Assembly: GCA_947034885.2 (NCBI GenBank)
Contig: OX344754.2
Span: forward strand, 15,270,501-15,334,500
Direction of reading: 5' to 3'
DNA: 64,000 nt
From: Thuidium tamariscinum
Lineage: Eukaryota > Streptophyta > Bryopsida > Hypnales > Thuidiaceae
The notes under the pieces are model-generated. The model did not search any database. It had not been told where the DNA came from and saw only the letters and a list, made by a program, of their open reading frames with translations. Numbering within the stretch: the first letter of the stretch is position 1; every line of letters starts with the position of its first letter. The position numbers and the translations under genes were made by a program. Shown piece by piece: positions 1 through 9,509 of the stretch.

Positions 1-212
1 TTGTAACCATACAAATTCAAATGAGAAATGTTAGAGATTACTTAAGAAAAGAAAATACAATAGTATCACTTATAGATTGAAAGATTATAATGTTTGCTCA
101 TGAAGATGTTAAAACTACAAAAGTAACTTGAAGTCTTTCAATCCTCTTTTCACATGTCAAATCTTAAAAGTTGGTCAACCAAAATATGTGAGGTTAAAGG
201 ACCTACCATGTG
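1..212. repeat. Piece of a TTAA-flanked inverted-repeat element
   Basis: This stretch matches 27917-28122 closely and 8975-9170 more distantly, all of them interior parts of one repeat family (see 8871-9505). The left end lies outside the window. The right end breaks at 212/213, where the Gypsy fragment starts. No coding frame is visible. Confidence 0.6.
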
Positions 213-2011
213 ATTACCTGTGGTAACACGTCGATGGCGTACAGTTCCACTTCCGTGTCTTCGGACTCTGCGTCAGAATCTGTTGCAAGTTTGGAGTCCC
301 ACGAAGATTCCCCGAATGAGTCCTCCGTCGCCGAATGGCTGGATGAATCACTCCCAAGCTCCGGCACCACTCGAATGCTCATGCGATTCATGGAAGAACC
401 AATTTTCATTTTTCCCTTTTCCCAGTAGTTAACTGCCTTTACTCGCCGCAACCAGGGTCTTCCTAAGATCATTGGGTACCCGCCATTATTCACTGATATA
501 TTGAGTACATGGAAATCGACTTTTACCGTAACTCCGTTTACAGTAATCGGGATTTGGTTGATCTGGCCCAGGGACTTTATACACCTTTGATCAGCTACCT
601 TCAATCGCATGGACATCGACTTGGTTGGTTTCAATCCTAACTCCTCCATGAACCAACTGGACATGATGTTCACGGCGGCTCCTCTGTCAATTAAACAACC
701 TTCAATTGTATAACCGTGTATAGTGGCTTCGACCTGTGGTGCCTTGAGATCTCCGTGGGCTTTGTCTGCAACATGAATCTCCGCTGACGATTGTCGATGT
801 CGAGCACTTATCCCTTGTCTTAACTCTCTTCTCAAGGCGGGTGATTTTGCGATTAATTGTCCCGTGGTTATGTTTTCATTTTGGTTTCCAAAGTCATCTA
901 ATATGGAGTATTCTGTCTGGCCACGGCCTACTAACAAATCGTCAATCCCAATGTGTCGACGGGGTTTACGAACTTTCCTGTCCGAACAAACCCGTTTGTC
1001 TCGGTGAAACTCGATTGAGGACGTCAATATCAGCATTGTCTCCTTCGCTGGTCTCCCGCGTTTTGCCATCATCACCTCCGGATATGCCTCCGAATGGCCT
1101 GCGATCTGCACCAAATGCACCTCCGCTAACTTAGCGTTGCTCGGTGGTGTGGTCTTTTCGGGGTTCGAGCAATCGCTTTTATAATGGCCTTTTAATCCAC
1201 ACCCGTGGCAGGTCACAAACTGGACAGCGCGCGTCGAGGACCCTCGAAAGTCAGATTGTGGACTCTTGGCACGGCTGGTTGCTTGGCCTTGCAATAAGAA
1301 CAGCTTCAGGTCACGCATTTCGGCAACCAGTTGTTGTAACTCGGAGTCTTTGCCACCTTGTACGTTTTTACTTTCTGTCGGAACAAACGGAACCCCAGCT
1401 ACCTTTGAGGTCAATGATGTTCCTGTTACGACCATTGCTGGGCTTTGCACCATGTTGGTTATGTTTAATTCTTTACGTTGTGCTAAGGCAAGGGCTACTT
1501 CGAAAGTTGGCGGATCCTTCCAAGCCACAATCTCTTGTATTGCTGGCTTCAATCTACCCACGAAACTTCGAAGTACCACCGCCTCTATGCTGTTTAAATT
1601 AGCCATGGTATTTGCGACATTCGTCACGCATCGATCCCCATTTGTGGAAACCGGGCAGTTCACATTTCTTTGTATTCGAGCTTGCAATTCCCTCACTCTT
1701 TTGCTGAATTGGCGAACCGTTTCTTCGGGGTTTTGTTTAATTAAGCTCAATGTACCGAGCAAACCCTGATAACTTTTTCGCTCTTAGAATTCGGTTACCA
1801 GAGCTCTGGTCAAAGCTTGCCAAGTAGCACACGTTACAGCCACTTGACGATCGTACCAAAATGTTGCTATATCATCCAGATGTATCGGCAATAATTCTAA
1901 CCAAACATCCTCCGTTCGATCTCCGTTTGCCATGCATGTTCATTTGTATTGCTTTAGGAATCTTTCGGGATCTTCTTTTTCCTTTCCAGAAAAAATCGAT
2001 ACAGCCACCAT
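213..2011 (-). pseudogene. Gypsy gag-protease, broken and truncated
   Basis: The gag ATG is at 2011 (minus). The frame holds the retrotransposon gag core, a CCHC zinc knuckle (CHGCGLKGHYKSDC, around 1160-1200) and a retropepsin-like domain ending near GYPMILGRPWL (around 460-480). It is inactive: there is a TGA at codon 24 (1940-1942) and a TAA at codon 76 (1784-1786), and the protease catalytic triplet reads D-R-G where D-T/S-G is required. Coding similarity ends at 213, and the last residues of the open frame (to 203) come from the adjoining repeat. Both stops lie in otherwise gag-like sequence, so they are real lesions. Confidence 0.8.
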
Positions 2012-2048
2012 GGTATCGATTCACAAGCACCTTCTCAGTAATATTTTT

Positions 2049-2438
2049 CTACATGATCTGCTTGGCAGCGGCGTCTGCCTCAAGATTTTGCTCTCTGGGT
2101 ATGTGAATAATCTCGACAGACTCGAATTCTCGAGTCAATTCCTTCACGGTCTCATAGTAAGGTTGCAAATTCTCAGACTTCACCTCCCAGTTTCCCGCGA
2201 CCTGGTTGCAAACCAACTTTGAATCACCCCTGATTTGTAAATGGCGAGCACTCTTCTTTTTAGCGATGTCCAAGGCGGTAATCAAAGCTGCGTATTCGGA
2301 CTGATTGCAAGTTAATCCCTGGCCAAGATCGCGGTGGAAAATTTCTTTCCTTCCCGTAGGGTTCTCAAGAACCACGCCAACACCTGACCCTAATCGCTTC
2401 GAGCAAGACCCATCAAAGTTGAGTTTCCAGGGCTTCAT
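2049..2438 (-). CDS. RNase H domain frame upstream of gag (Gypsy)
   Basis: A 129-residue frame with a complete RNase HI fold signature. The four metal-binding acids are visible in order: Asp in LNFDGSC (about residue 9), Glu in NQSEYAAL (about 48), Asp in IRGDSKL (about 72) and Asp in NLEADAAAK (about 122). It resembles the second, archaeal-type RNase H of Tat-group Gypsy elements, which degrades RNA in RNA/DNA hybrids. In those elements it lies after reverse transcriptase; here it ends in TAG about 35 bases before the gag ATG at 2011. It is the best preserved part of the fragment. A host-gene origin is possible but less likely given its position. Confidence 0.75.
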   Translation of the reverse strand: MKPWKLNFDGSCSKRLGSGVGVVLENPTGRKEIFHRDLGQGLTCNQSEYAALITALDIAKKKSARHLQIRGDSKLVCNQVAGNWEVKSENLQPYYETVKELTREFESVEIIHIPREQNLEADAAAKQIM

Positions 2439-2512
2439 TCCTCTACTACGATCATTGGCTCGTAGACTTCATCACGTGAATTAATTTGGTCTGTTGACGC
2501 TCTGGATTTTGA

Positions 2513-2767
2513 TCAATTACAGTCTCCTCGACACAGGATCCTATTGTAATATTCGATTGGCGCATTTTGAATTCCGTACTTGCTGAATATCAAGTCCACG
2601 GTTGGCACCGTTCGATCTGTCCCCTGAAATATTGCTCGGAAAACTTCTGATGATGGGGTTCCAAACTGGCAAGATCTCCCTAAATACTCCTGCGAATCGA
2701 CAAGACACATCTCTGCTGCCTCGAAGTTTCCGTATATTACTTTGCCGAACCTAATAGCTTGGAACAC
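2513..2767 (-). CDS. Unrecognised frame in the Gypsy 5' leader
   Basis: An 84-codon open frame lies between the LTR and the RNase H frame. I recognise no domain. It contains a CRGDC-like end but no zinc-binding spacing. It could be part of an extra 5' ORF, as some plant Gypsy elements carry, or chance. It has no other copy here for comparison. Confidence 0.25.
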   Translation of the reverse strand: MFQAIRFGKVIYGNFEAAEMCLVDSQEYLGRSCQFGTPSSEVFRAIFQGTDRTVPTVDLIFSKYGIQNAPIEYYNRILCRGDCN

Positions 2768-2905
2768 CTCTCCTCACTCTGGAAAGCATGCAAATCAAAA
2801 GCCAGGCAGGTAAGTAATATTCACATATAACTCTGTCTATGTTTCAAATTTCGACATTCAGCTCTCACCCTTTGATCAATTCGGGTCCCGACAACGGAAC
2901 CTAGA

Positions 2906-3149
2906 TGAATCATGCATTTAAATTTCCTTCTTTTATTCATGAATCCATGGTGTTACATCTAATTTCTCACTCTCCTCTCCTCCCTATTTCTCCTCAGGAA
3001 TCACCGTTATGGTGGTTATCTCTAACTGGCATGGTTACTTTGTCATTTGGACGAGTTAATCCCAGTCTACCTTGACCAGACCTAACCTCTCTCCGTACTA
3101 TAGGTTCCTGATGAGTTACCATGGCCTTAATCAGAAAAACCCTGTATCA
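2906..3149 (-). repeat. 5' LTR of the Gypsy fragment
   Basis: On the minus strand it begins TGATACAGGG and ends GATTCA, giving the TG...CA ends of an LTR, 244 bp long. It contains AATAAA-like sequence in its 3' third. It is followed by a GC-rich segment, GGTTCCGTTGTCGGGACCCG, which resembles the primer-binding sites of plant Gypsy elements. With no second LTR, the ends rest on terminal bases and the A/B homology break. Confidence 0.55.
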
Positions 3150-3839
3150 GTACTATGAGAGTTAATAGTCTAGAAGAAACTAAAATTTACTCCCTTGGTA
3201 CCCTAATGCCAATGAGATTTATCTTAAACAAGGTACCATCATCATGTAAGGAATAAAAATATCTTTAAAGTTCTTTTAATAAAAAATTCCAAAGGAACTA
3301 TATAAATGTGTAGCAATATTGGAGATAGGTTGTAAGAATCAATTTTATGGTAGAAGGGATACATTATTTGGGTGCCATTTCAAACTTCACATGCTTTAAT
3401 TCAACAAGTTGAAACTTAAATCTTATCACATCATTTACATATATTGGACATTTGAATTTGCAACAAACATCATTTTTGTTTATATATTCTTTCACTCTCA
3501 AGAAGTTTTGGAAATGGTCCACCTACAAGATCTAAAAAACTTAAGCAAATTGAATTAGATGGTCTAAAAAACTAAAGCAAATTGAACTAGATGGTCAATG
3601 AAAAAGAGATCAAGTGAATAATGCAAGGAATTGAAGATGCAATACTCTCATTGATTGCAAAAAATTGATCCCATTATGCATTTGCATAAATGTTGCCATA
3701 ATCGTCACTAGGTTAAAGAAGCATTTTCACAAATTCAAATTTTACTTGCTAAATTTCATTTGAGTACTCAATATCAAGATAATTCAAATGCAACTAACAA
3801 ATCTCAACATTCCATATTCATGAATATGGGTCCAATATA

Positions 3840-4040
3840 ATCTTTGGATATAGAGGTTCTATCATTTATATAGAATTTTTAGCTTCTGTTGAAAAGTTTG
3901 AAAAGTTTGAATTACATTTATCAACATCTAAAGGTATTATTAAAGAGCCATTGATAAGATGTCATAAAACACAAAGTAAACTACACTGCATGAAGTGTTT
4001 GAAATCTCTTATAGAGCTTCTATATGAGATACTGGATTAG
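3840..4040 (+). pseudogene. Decayed coding fragment, unrecognised (unit A)
   Basis: A 66-codon frame free of stops, ending in TAG, matches the frame at 37792-37992 with few changes. It includes LHLSTSKGIIKEPLIRCHK. No start codon or known domain is seen. With the frames at 4428-4813 and 7448-7949 on the same strand, it may be the relic of one larger protein. The 3610-3822 segment just before it is absent from unit B. Confidence 0.35.
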
Positions 4041-4427
4041 TTTTATAGACATTTATTATAGCATGACTCTTCACAAAATGAAAACTTCTAGCAAAACCTT
4101 TGAGCTTCATTTCTAGAGTCATCTAGATTTCCTTTAGCTATGCACTCACTACTACATTAGTATATAGATCCTGGAATTTTTGTGGAGAAGTACAATTCAA
4201 TGATAAGTGGGAAAATTTACTTATATTAGCAATGCACTATATTTTGACATGAGACTTAGCTTCACGTTCTTGATCTAATTTATCTTCTATAGATGGGATG
4301 TATACCATATTTTGCATGTTTACATTATTGCTACATGATTGTAATAATCAATTTGGCATTATTACCAATTTCTATTTTGACTCATTTCCAATGACTTGTT
4401 GCCAACATTGTTACATGTATCATTAAA

Positions 4428-4813
4428 GCAAAGTAACAATAGATTTCTGAATAGATTTAAGTGTTGGCATTAAATCTTTGGTTGATTATGCTATTTGAGA
4501 TAGTCAAACATTTGATCCAATTGCAAAGGAAGTGGTTAATGCTACATAGCAACTATTAGATGGAAATTTAGACTTGAATAGCCATCACATTGCATCAAAT
4601 GAAAAAAATCATATTATTTCTAGAATGATTCAAAAAAATATTGGCAATCCACTAAAGAGACAAATAATTGCAAATGTTCATGTTGATGTTCATGGCTCAA
4701 CATCAAGTTACAAAAAATGGTTAGGGTCTCCTAATACATTTGGCAATCATGGATTTAGTGCCTTCGATAGTCTTGCACTATGGAATCAGTCATGGGCTTG
4801 TTGCATGTGTTGA
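4428..4813 (+). pseudogene. Decayed coding fragment, unrecognised (unit A)
   Basis: One reading frame runs through three in-frame stops and then stays open for 80 codons (4574-4813). It includes NPLKRQIIANVHVDVHGSTS and ends at TGA after a Trp/Cys-rich tail. The unit B counterpart at 40075-40460 keeps the same frame. I cannot name the family. The stops show it is dead, while the preserved codon pattern suggests an old protein gene, perhaps from a transposon. Confidence 0.35.
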
Positions 4814-5324
4814 ATCCTTTAGAGCGGTAAGTTTCGTGATTCATGGCTATGCATTGTCATACAAAAAATCCACTTTCTAGCTTGAAAGATTGTCCACTCC
4901 AAGTTTTCAATTATAATGCCTTCTTTTGAGTTTGGGATGTATGCATTTTTTCCATTTGATAGAGTGATTTAATTCTTTTTCAAATCTTGTTTGTATCTTA
5001 AACCATTGCAAAGTTTCAAACAACAATTACTTGATATGGTTGCAATGGTACAATTCCAAACTACATTTCAATTTATAGCATGAACTTCAAATATTGTTTA
5101 TACAATAACTTCATATAATAGACAAGAAGCGCAAGATCCACAAGATATTGGTGCATCACGTACATGTCCTTTATAAAGAAGAAAATGTATGCATCTTTGA
5201 TATTATTAGTATTCCTTTTAAGGCATATATCCTACCTCTAACTTCATGATCATATTTTACATTATTGCTAGATGAAGCACTATTTGCTTTGGTAAAAGAT
5301 GAGCAAATTGTGTAAGAAGTCAAT
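4814..5324. other. AT-rich spacer
   Basis: AT-rich sequence shared with 40461-40978 of unit B. No gene, RNA or site is supported. It ends at the insertion point of the next element. Confidence 0.5.
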
Positions 5325-6056
5325 GGGTGATTGCAAGAAAGGCCTCCCATTTTTTGTCTCGTTTTGAATAGTACTCATAGTTTTTTCAGGAGTACCATTT
5401 AATTAGAAAAACAATTTTTTTTAAATGAAAAAAACAATTTTCATGAATATACCTTTAAGAAGAAGGTACCCTAGGAAGGAAAAGTTCAGGAAAATTCTCT
5501 AACTAGGAGAACTAGAAAAGTGCAAAATCTCATGAAAATTAGTACTTTCACATTTTAATTTGTAAAAAATAGGAAAATAAATTTTAAGAAAAACTAAAAA
5601 TTGTAAATTTGCGAAGAATTGATGATGATGAGATTTCACCAAAAGAATTATTTTGAAACCATTTTTGATGTTTAGAATTGTATGCGCAAGGGGCCCCTAT
5701 TTGCATTAATGTAGAGGACAAAAAGTAATATTTTTTTAAAATATTTTTGGTCAACTCAGAAATCTTTAGTGTATAAATATACCACACAAATTTCAAGTCT
5801 ACATCATTAATTTTGGATACTCCACAGTACTAAAAAACCCTAAATTGCAAAGTGTGATAAATTAGGTAAATTAAAATTTAATTAGAAAATGTTTTGTGGA
5901 AATTTCTGAAAAATAAGGAATTTCTTTAATATCAAGTTGGCCATCTTCAATAAAAATTCCAAGTACATTGGATTAGTATCCCAAAAGTTATAACCAATGG
6001 TACAAATGTCACTTCCATTGTGATGCCAAAAAGACAGCCCTTTCTTGCAATCACCC
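5325..6056. mobile_element. 732-bp inverted-repeat element, 4-bp target duplication
   Basis: It is absent from unit B, which reads straight through at 40975-40985. Ends: GGGTGATTGCAAGAAAGG on the left, and the reverse complement of the same 18 bases on the right with at most one mismatch. The target CAAT is duplicated at 5321-5324 and 6057-6060 and single in unit B, so insertion is directly demonstrated. No coding capacity is seen. It is a non-autonomous member of the family that includes 15222-18729 (outer parts) and 38382-39110. A 4-bp duplication without TTAA recalls the Sola1 or Chapaev superfamilies, an assignment I infer only. Confidence 0.85.
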
Positions 6057-6060
6057 CAAT

Positions 6061-7447
6061 TCACTGTATAAAAGTGAGCTCATTGGAAAGTTTTAATAAT
6101 GCCCCAATGCTTTAGCATCTAAGGGAATTTTGGAATATTGTAAATATTCACACAACTTCAAAGACAATATATTTATTTCCAAATTCAACCCGGGGAGATT
6201 ACTCACGATGTTTAGAAAACTACGTGAGTTAAAAAAAATGGTCTATTTAATTCAAAGGGGATAAATTTTATATAATATGTAGAACTACTATAGGATCCTT
6301 GAAATGCCAGATATCCTATTATATATAAATTAGGCTATGTATAAACATCATTTAGTAGGAATTCCTATTAATAAATTAGCCTTTACAACTAGAGTTTGTA
6401 CACATTTTGTTTTAGTACAATGACTATAGATGTAAGCAAATTCTTTTAAGTGCATGATAAAACTTACATAATCTAGTAATCTAGGGATATTTTTCAAGAG
6501 ATTTGTTGTTACTATCAAATAATTCTAGCGTGTACATACAATTCTTTCTACAAGTATGCCAATTATGTGACAACATTTAAATATCTACTGTTTCAAGACA
6601 AAAGACTTGAGCTGTAAATTTGCAATGAGGTTGTAGTATAGAGATTTGTGTTCACACAAAGTACTCGTTAAGAAATTGGTGTAGGGTTTGCAAAATTTGT
6701 ATAGAATCTTTTGTATATTTTGATACTATAAACTCTAGATTTGCCTCAACTACTTGAACATATGCTTGTAAATGTTTAGAATCATCTATTTTTAACTAGT
6801 ATTTAATAAATACTCTTTTATTTTTTGATACTAAATTCAAAACCATCGTAAATGCATATGTATAGATAAAGTATTTGCTCTATATGTTACAATGGATGTC
6901 ATATTCTTGTGTTAATCTATAGTGTTTTTAGAGAGTCAATTTCTCATGTTGTTCATGTTATATTGCTAATATCGGTGTTTTTTTTAGTTTCAATATCATA
7001 ACTATGTTTAATGTTTCTATGATGTTTATTATTCACCATATTAGGTTGTTTAGAGCACATGGCATAGAATTTAGAAATACTTCAAACTATTGTTGCATTT
7101 CACATTTATATTTGTCATTTAAAATTGTACTACAATACAAGTAGTGTATATATATTTACAAGAAAGTGTATATGTAAGACATTACTTCTATAGTGTGTTG
7201 CAAATGCGTATGAAAAAATTAGACATATAAATTTTGTATATAAAATAGCCCAACTATAAAAACCAAATGATTGAATTTATATATAAAAATATGTTCCTTT
7301 TTAAAACTATAATGAAGGTAAATAGCCCCATGTCAAATACCCTCAACTCACGTGTATGCTTGAAATTACAAGGAGTGATCTCCCTAGGAAAATCAACTTT
7401 CAATTCCACCATGTTTTAATTCTAATGGTGTTGGTAATATTTTTTAA
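6061..7447. other. AT-rich spacer
   Basis: Colinear with 40983-42368 at roughly 5% divergence. Many short poly-A/T tracts; no gene, promoter or RNA signal that I can support. Confidence 0.5.
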
Positions 7448-7949
7448 GACATTGCTAAAGAGGTCAAAACACAAGCTAAAGTTGAAATCATAGTAGACTT
7501 TCCAACATCATTGCCTTTGCTTGATCTAGACTTTTTACAGGTATCAAGATCAAAATCTGTATATGAGCCTCCACGTTGTAGTCAACTTACAAATCTTAAA
7601 GACATTGATTTTGACAGTAGTTCCATTTGTGGCAAAAAACACTTTAGGTTTTGAAAAAGAGATTTAATTCTTTTCATATTTATTGCATCATTAAAATGAA
7701 AAGAAACATATCAAACCAAACAATCATACTACGGTTGATTGGAAAAAGTTTGCTATGCAATGGAAATATTATTGTCAGGTAGAAAATTGCCTTGGAAATT
7801 CTAATTTCTTTATTCAAGATTCATTTCAATTGAAAGAAAAAAGAAGGATGAAGACAAAAGAAGAAAACAAAAATGTAGTAGATCTTACATGCACTTATAA
7901 TAGAATATTTTTATATTTCATTTATTATATAGTTTTATTATGCACGTAA
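7448..7949 (+). pseudogene. Decayed coding fragments, unrecognised (unit A)
   Basis: Two coding-like stretches in different frames. The first, 7448-7654, has 68 codons without a stop and includes EVKTQAKVEIIVDFPTSLPL. The second, 7698-7949, is open and rich in Lys, Trp and Tyr (FAMQWKYYCQVENCLGNSNF). A frameshift or lost intron must separate them. Unit B keeps both (42369-42575 and 42619 onward), but its second has a TAA where A has a TCA. No known family is recognised. The codon-like pattern in otherwise AT-rich spacer is the only support. Confidence 0.35.
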
Positions 7950-8870
7950 AACTATGATGATTTATAGAATTTAGTTGTGTACAAATCAAATGACAACTTT
8001 TATTGCAGTCAATTTTTATATTTCCTTCAAGGCTTCAATTCACTATATAGTTTCATTTTCACTTTCTTTTTGGACAATTTCATTCACTATAGAATGGAAG
8101 TCAAGCATATATATCAAAGAAATGAAATTTGTTCTAATCCTTGAAGGACTTTGGGCTAAAAAATTCATAGACAATCAGTAAAAGAGGACTTCCATTGTAA
8201 AGTGTCAAACTTCTGAAAATATATACTAAAACATTAAATTGGACATTTTTGTGCATTACTCTCACTTTAAACTATCTACAAAGGCCATGATCTCTACAAT
8301 TTGGCTTATAAAGGACAAGCCATATACCTTGAGAAGTTTCTTAAGGCTCTTCCATATAAAAATAAAACACAACCTTTAAATGTTTTTTCATCCATCCACA
8401 TCTTTGAAGATTTTTGTAATAGTTCTTCAATCCTAAAAAACTAGGGAGTCCTACTTAAGGATTCTTGAGAACTAGGTGCTCTAATGACTTTACAATTTTG
8501 AACTCTTGCATGTAATTTTAGAATCATCTTAATCTATATGTGAAGCTTTGTTTCACATCATTATGAAGAATAAATTGATGTGGTTGTATATATGGATGCC
8601 TATACATAAGCTTTGAACCATTTCAATTCCAAATTTTAAGGATGAAAAGTATTATGAAAGAGTCTTAGTTTGCAAAGCAATGACAATTAAACTCATTCAC
8701 TATAGGGATGATAATTTTTAGGTTTTCTTGTAAAAGTTACTAGTGTTTTAGTTATATCTTTTGATGAGTATGACCTTCCTTTTTATGAATTTTTAAAGAT
8801 GAATATGAAAAAATTTCTAGTAATTTTTTTTTGGATGTATTTTCAATTCATTTTTTAACGTATTGATTAA
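7950..8870. other. AT-rich spacer; site of the CACTA insertion in unit B
   Basis: No gene seen. The empty site for the unit B CACTA element lies at about 8221-8235, where A reads ATATACTAAAAC and the ACT is duplicated in B. Confidence 0.5.
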
Positions 8871-9505
8871 CCCCTAAATGCCCAAGGCCTTTCTTGAGCT
8901 TCTAGGAATTTGCTCAAAAGTGATCAAAAAGTCAACTTGATGATGAGCTTCATCAATTTGAAAAAAGATGTAATTCTACAAACTAGCCATGTTAGAGATC
9001 ATTTGGGAAAAGAAAACACAACAATATCACTTATGGAGATTATAATATTTGATCATGAGGGTGTTAAAATTGCAAAAGTAATGTAAAGTCTTTAAATCCT
9101 CTTTTCACAAGTCAAATCTAAAAAGTTGTTGACGAGAAAGATACGAAGTAAAAGGGCCTAACATGCATAACTCCAATCAATTCATGGCTTCTCAAAATAT
9201 ACTCTTCAATTTTTATTAAGGAAATTTCTAATGTGATTTTTTCTCAAAGAATTAATATATTTGAGGCTCATTTCCAAGAGCCCTCAAGACTAGAAAGGTC
9301 AAGATTGCAATGGATATCCTTGCACAAAATGTTGTATTGGAAAAATCATGGTCAATCATTTTCAAGATTGGTTTTTTGATGCTTAAAGTAGACTTCAAAG
9401 ATAATTCTTCAAAAATACAACTTGTAAAACTATAAACTTGGTTAGGTTTTCTTGAACTTCAAAGTTTTGTAAACACTAGATTTTGGTGTGTTGGGCATTT
9501 AGGAG
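8871..9505. mobile_element. TTAA-flanked inverted-repeat element (unit A)
   Basis: 635 bp bounded by TTAA at 8867-8870 and 9506-9509. Ends: CCCCTAAATGCCCAA on the left, and reverse complement CTCCTAAATGCCCAA on the right. The same element is at 47895-48542 in unit B, so it predates the duplication. Diverged relatives lie at 27817-28455 and 1-212. TTAA targets are typical of piggyBac, Kolobok and some Sola elements; no transposase is present. Confidence 0.65.
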
Positions 9506-9509
9506 TTAA

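Larger units (their letters stand above)
213..3149 (-). mobile_element. Truncated Ty3/Gypsy LTR retrotransposon
   Basis: Read on the minus strand from 3149 downward: a 5' LTR, a primer-binding-like site (2882-2901), a leader frame, an RNase H frame, then gag and protease. Reverse transcriptase, integrase and the 3' LTR are missing, because the element stops at 213 against an unrelated repeat. The LTR edge at 3149/3150 is exactly where homology between unit A and unit B (37316) begins, so it is a real insertion edge. With the distal end lost, no target duplication can be shown. An RNase H frame ahead of gag is unusual. Confidence 0.8.

Noticed and set aside
841-1769. Open frames of 97, 152 and 167 codons on the plus strand
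   Set aside because: All are antisense shadows of the Gypsy gag-protease frame on the minus strand.
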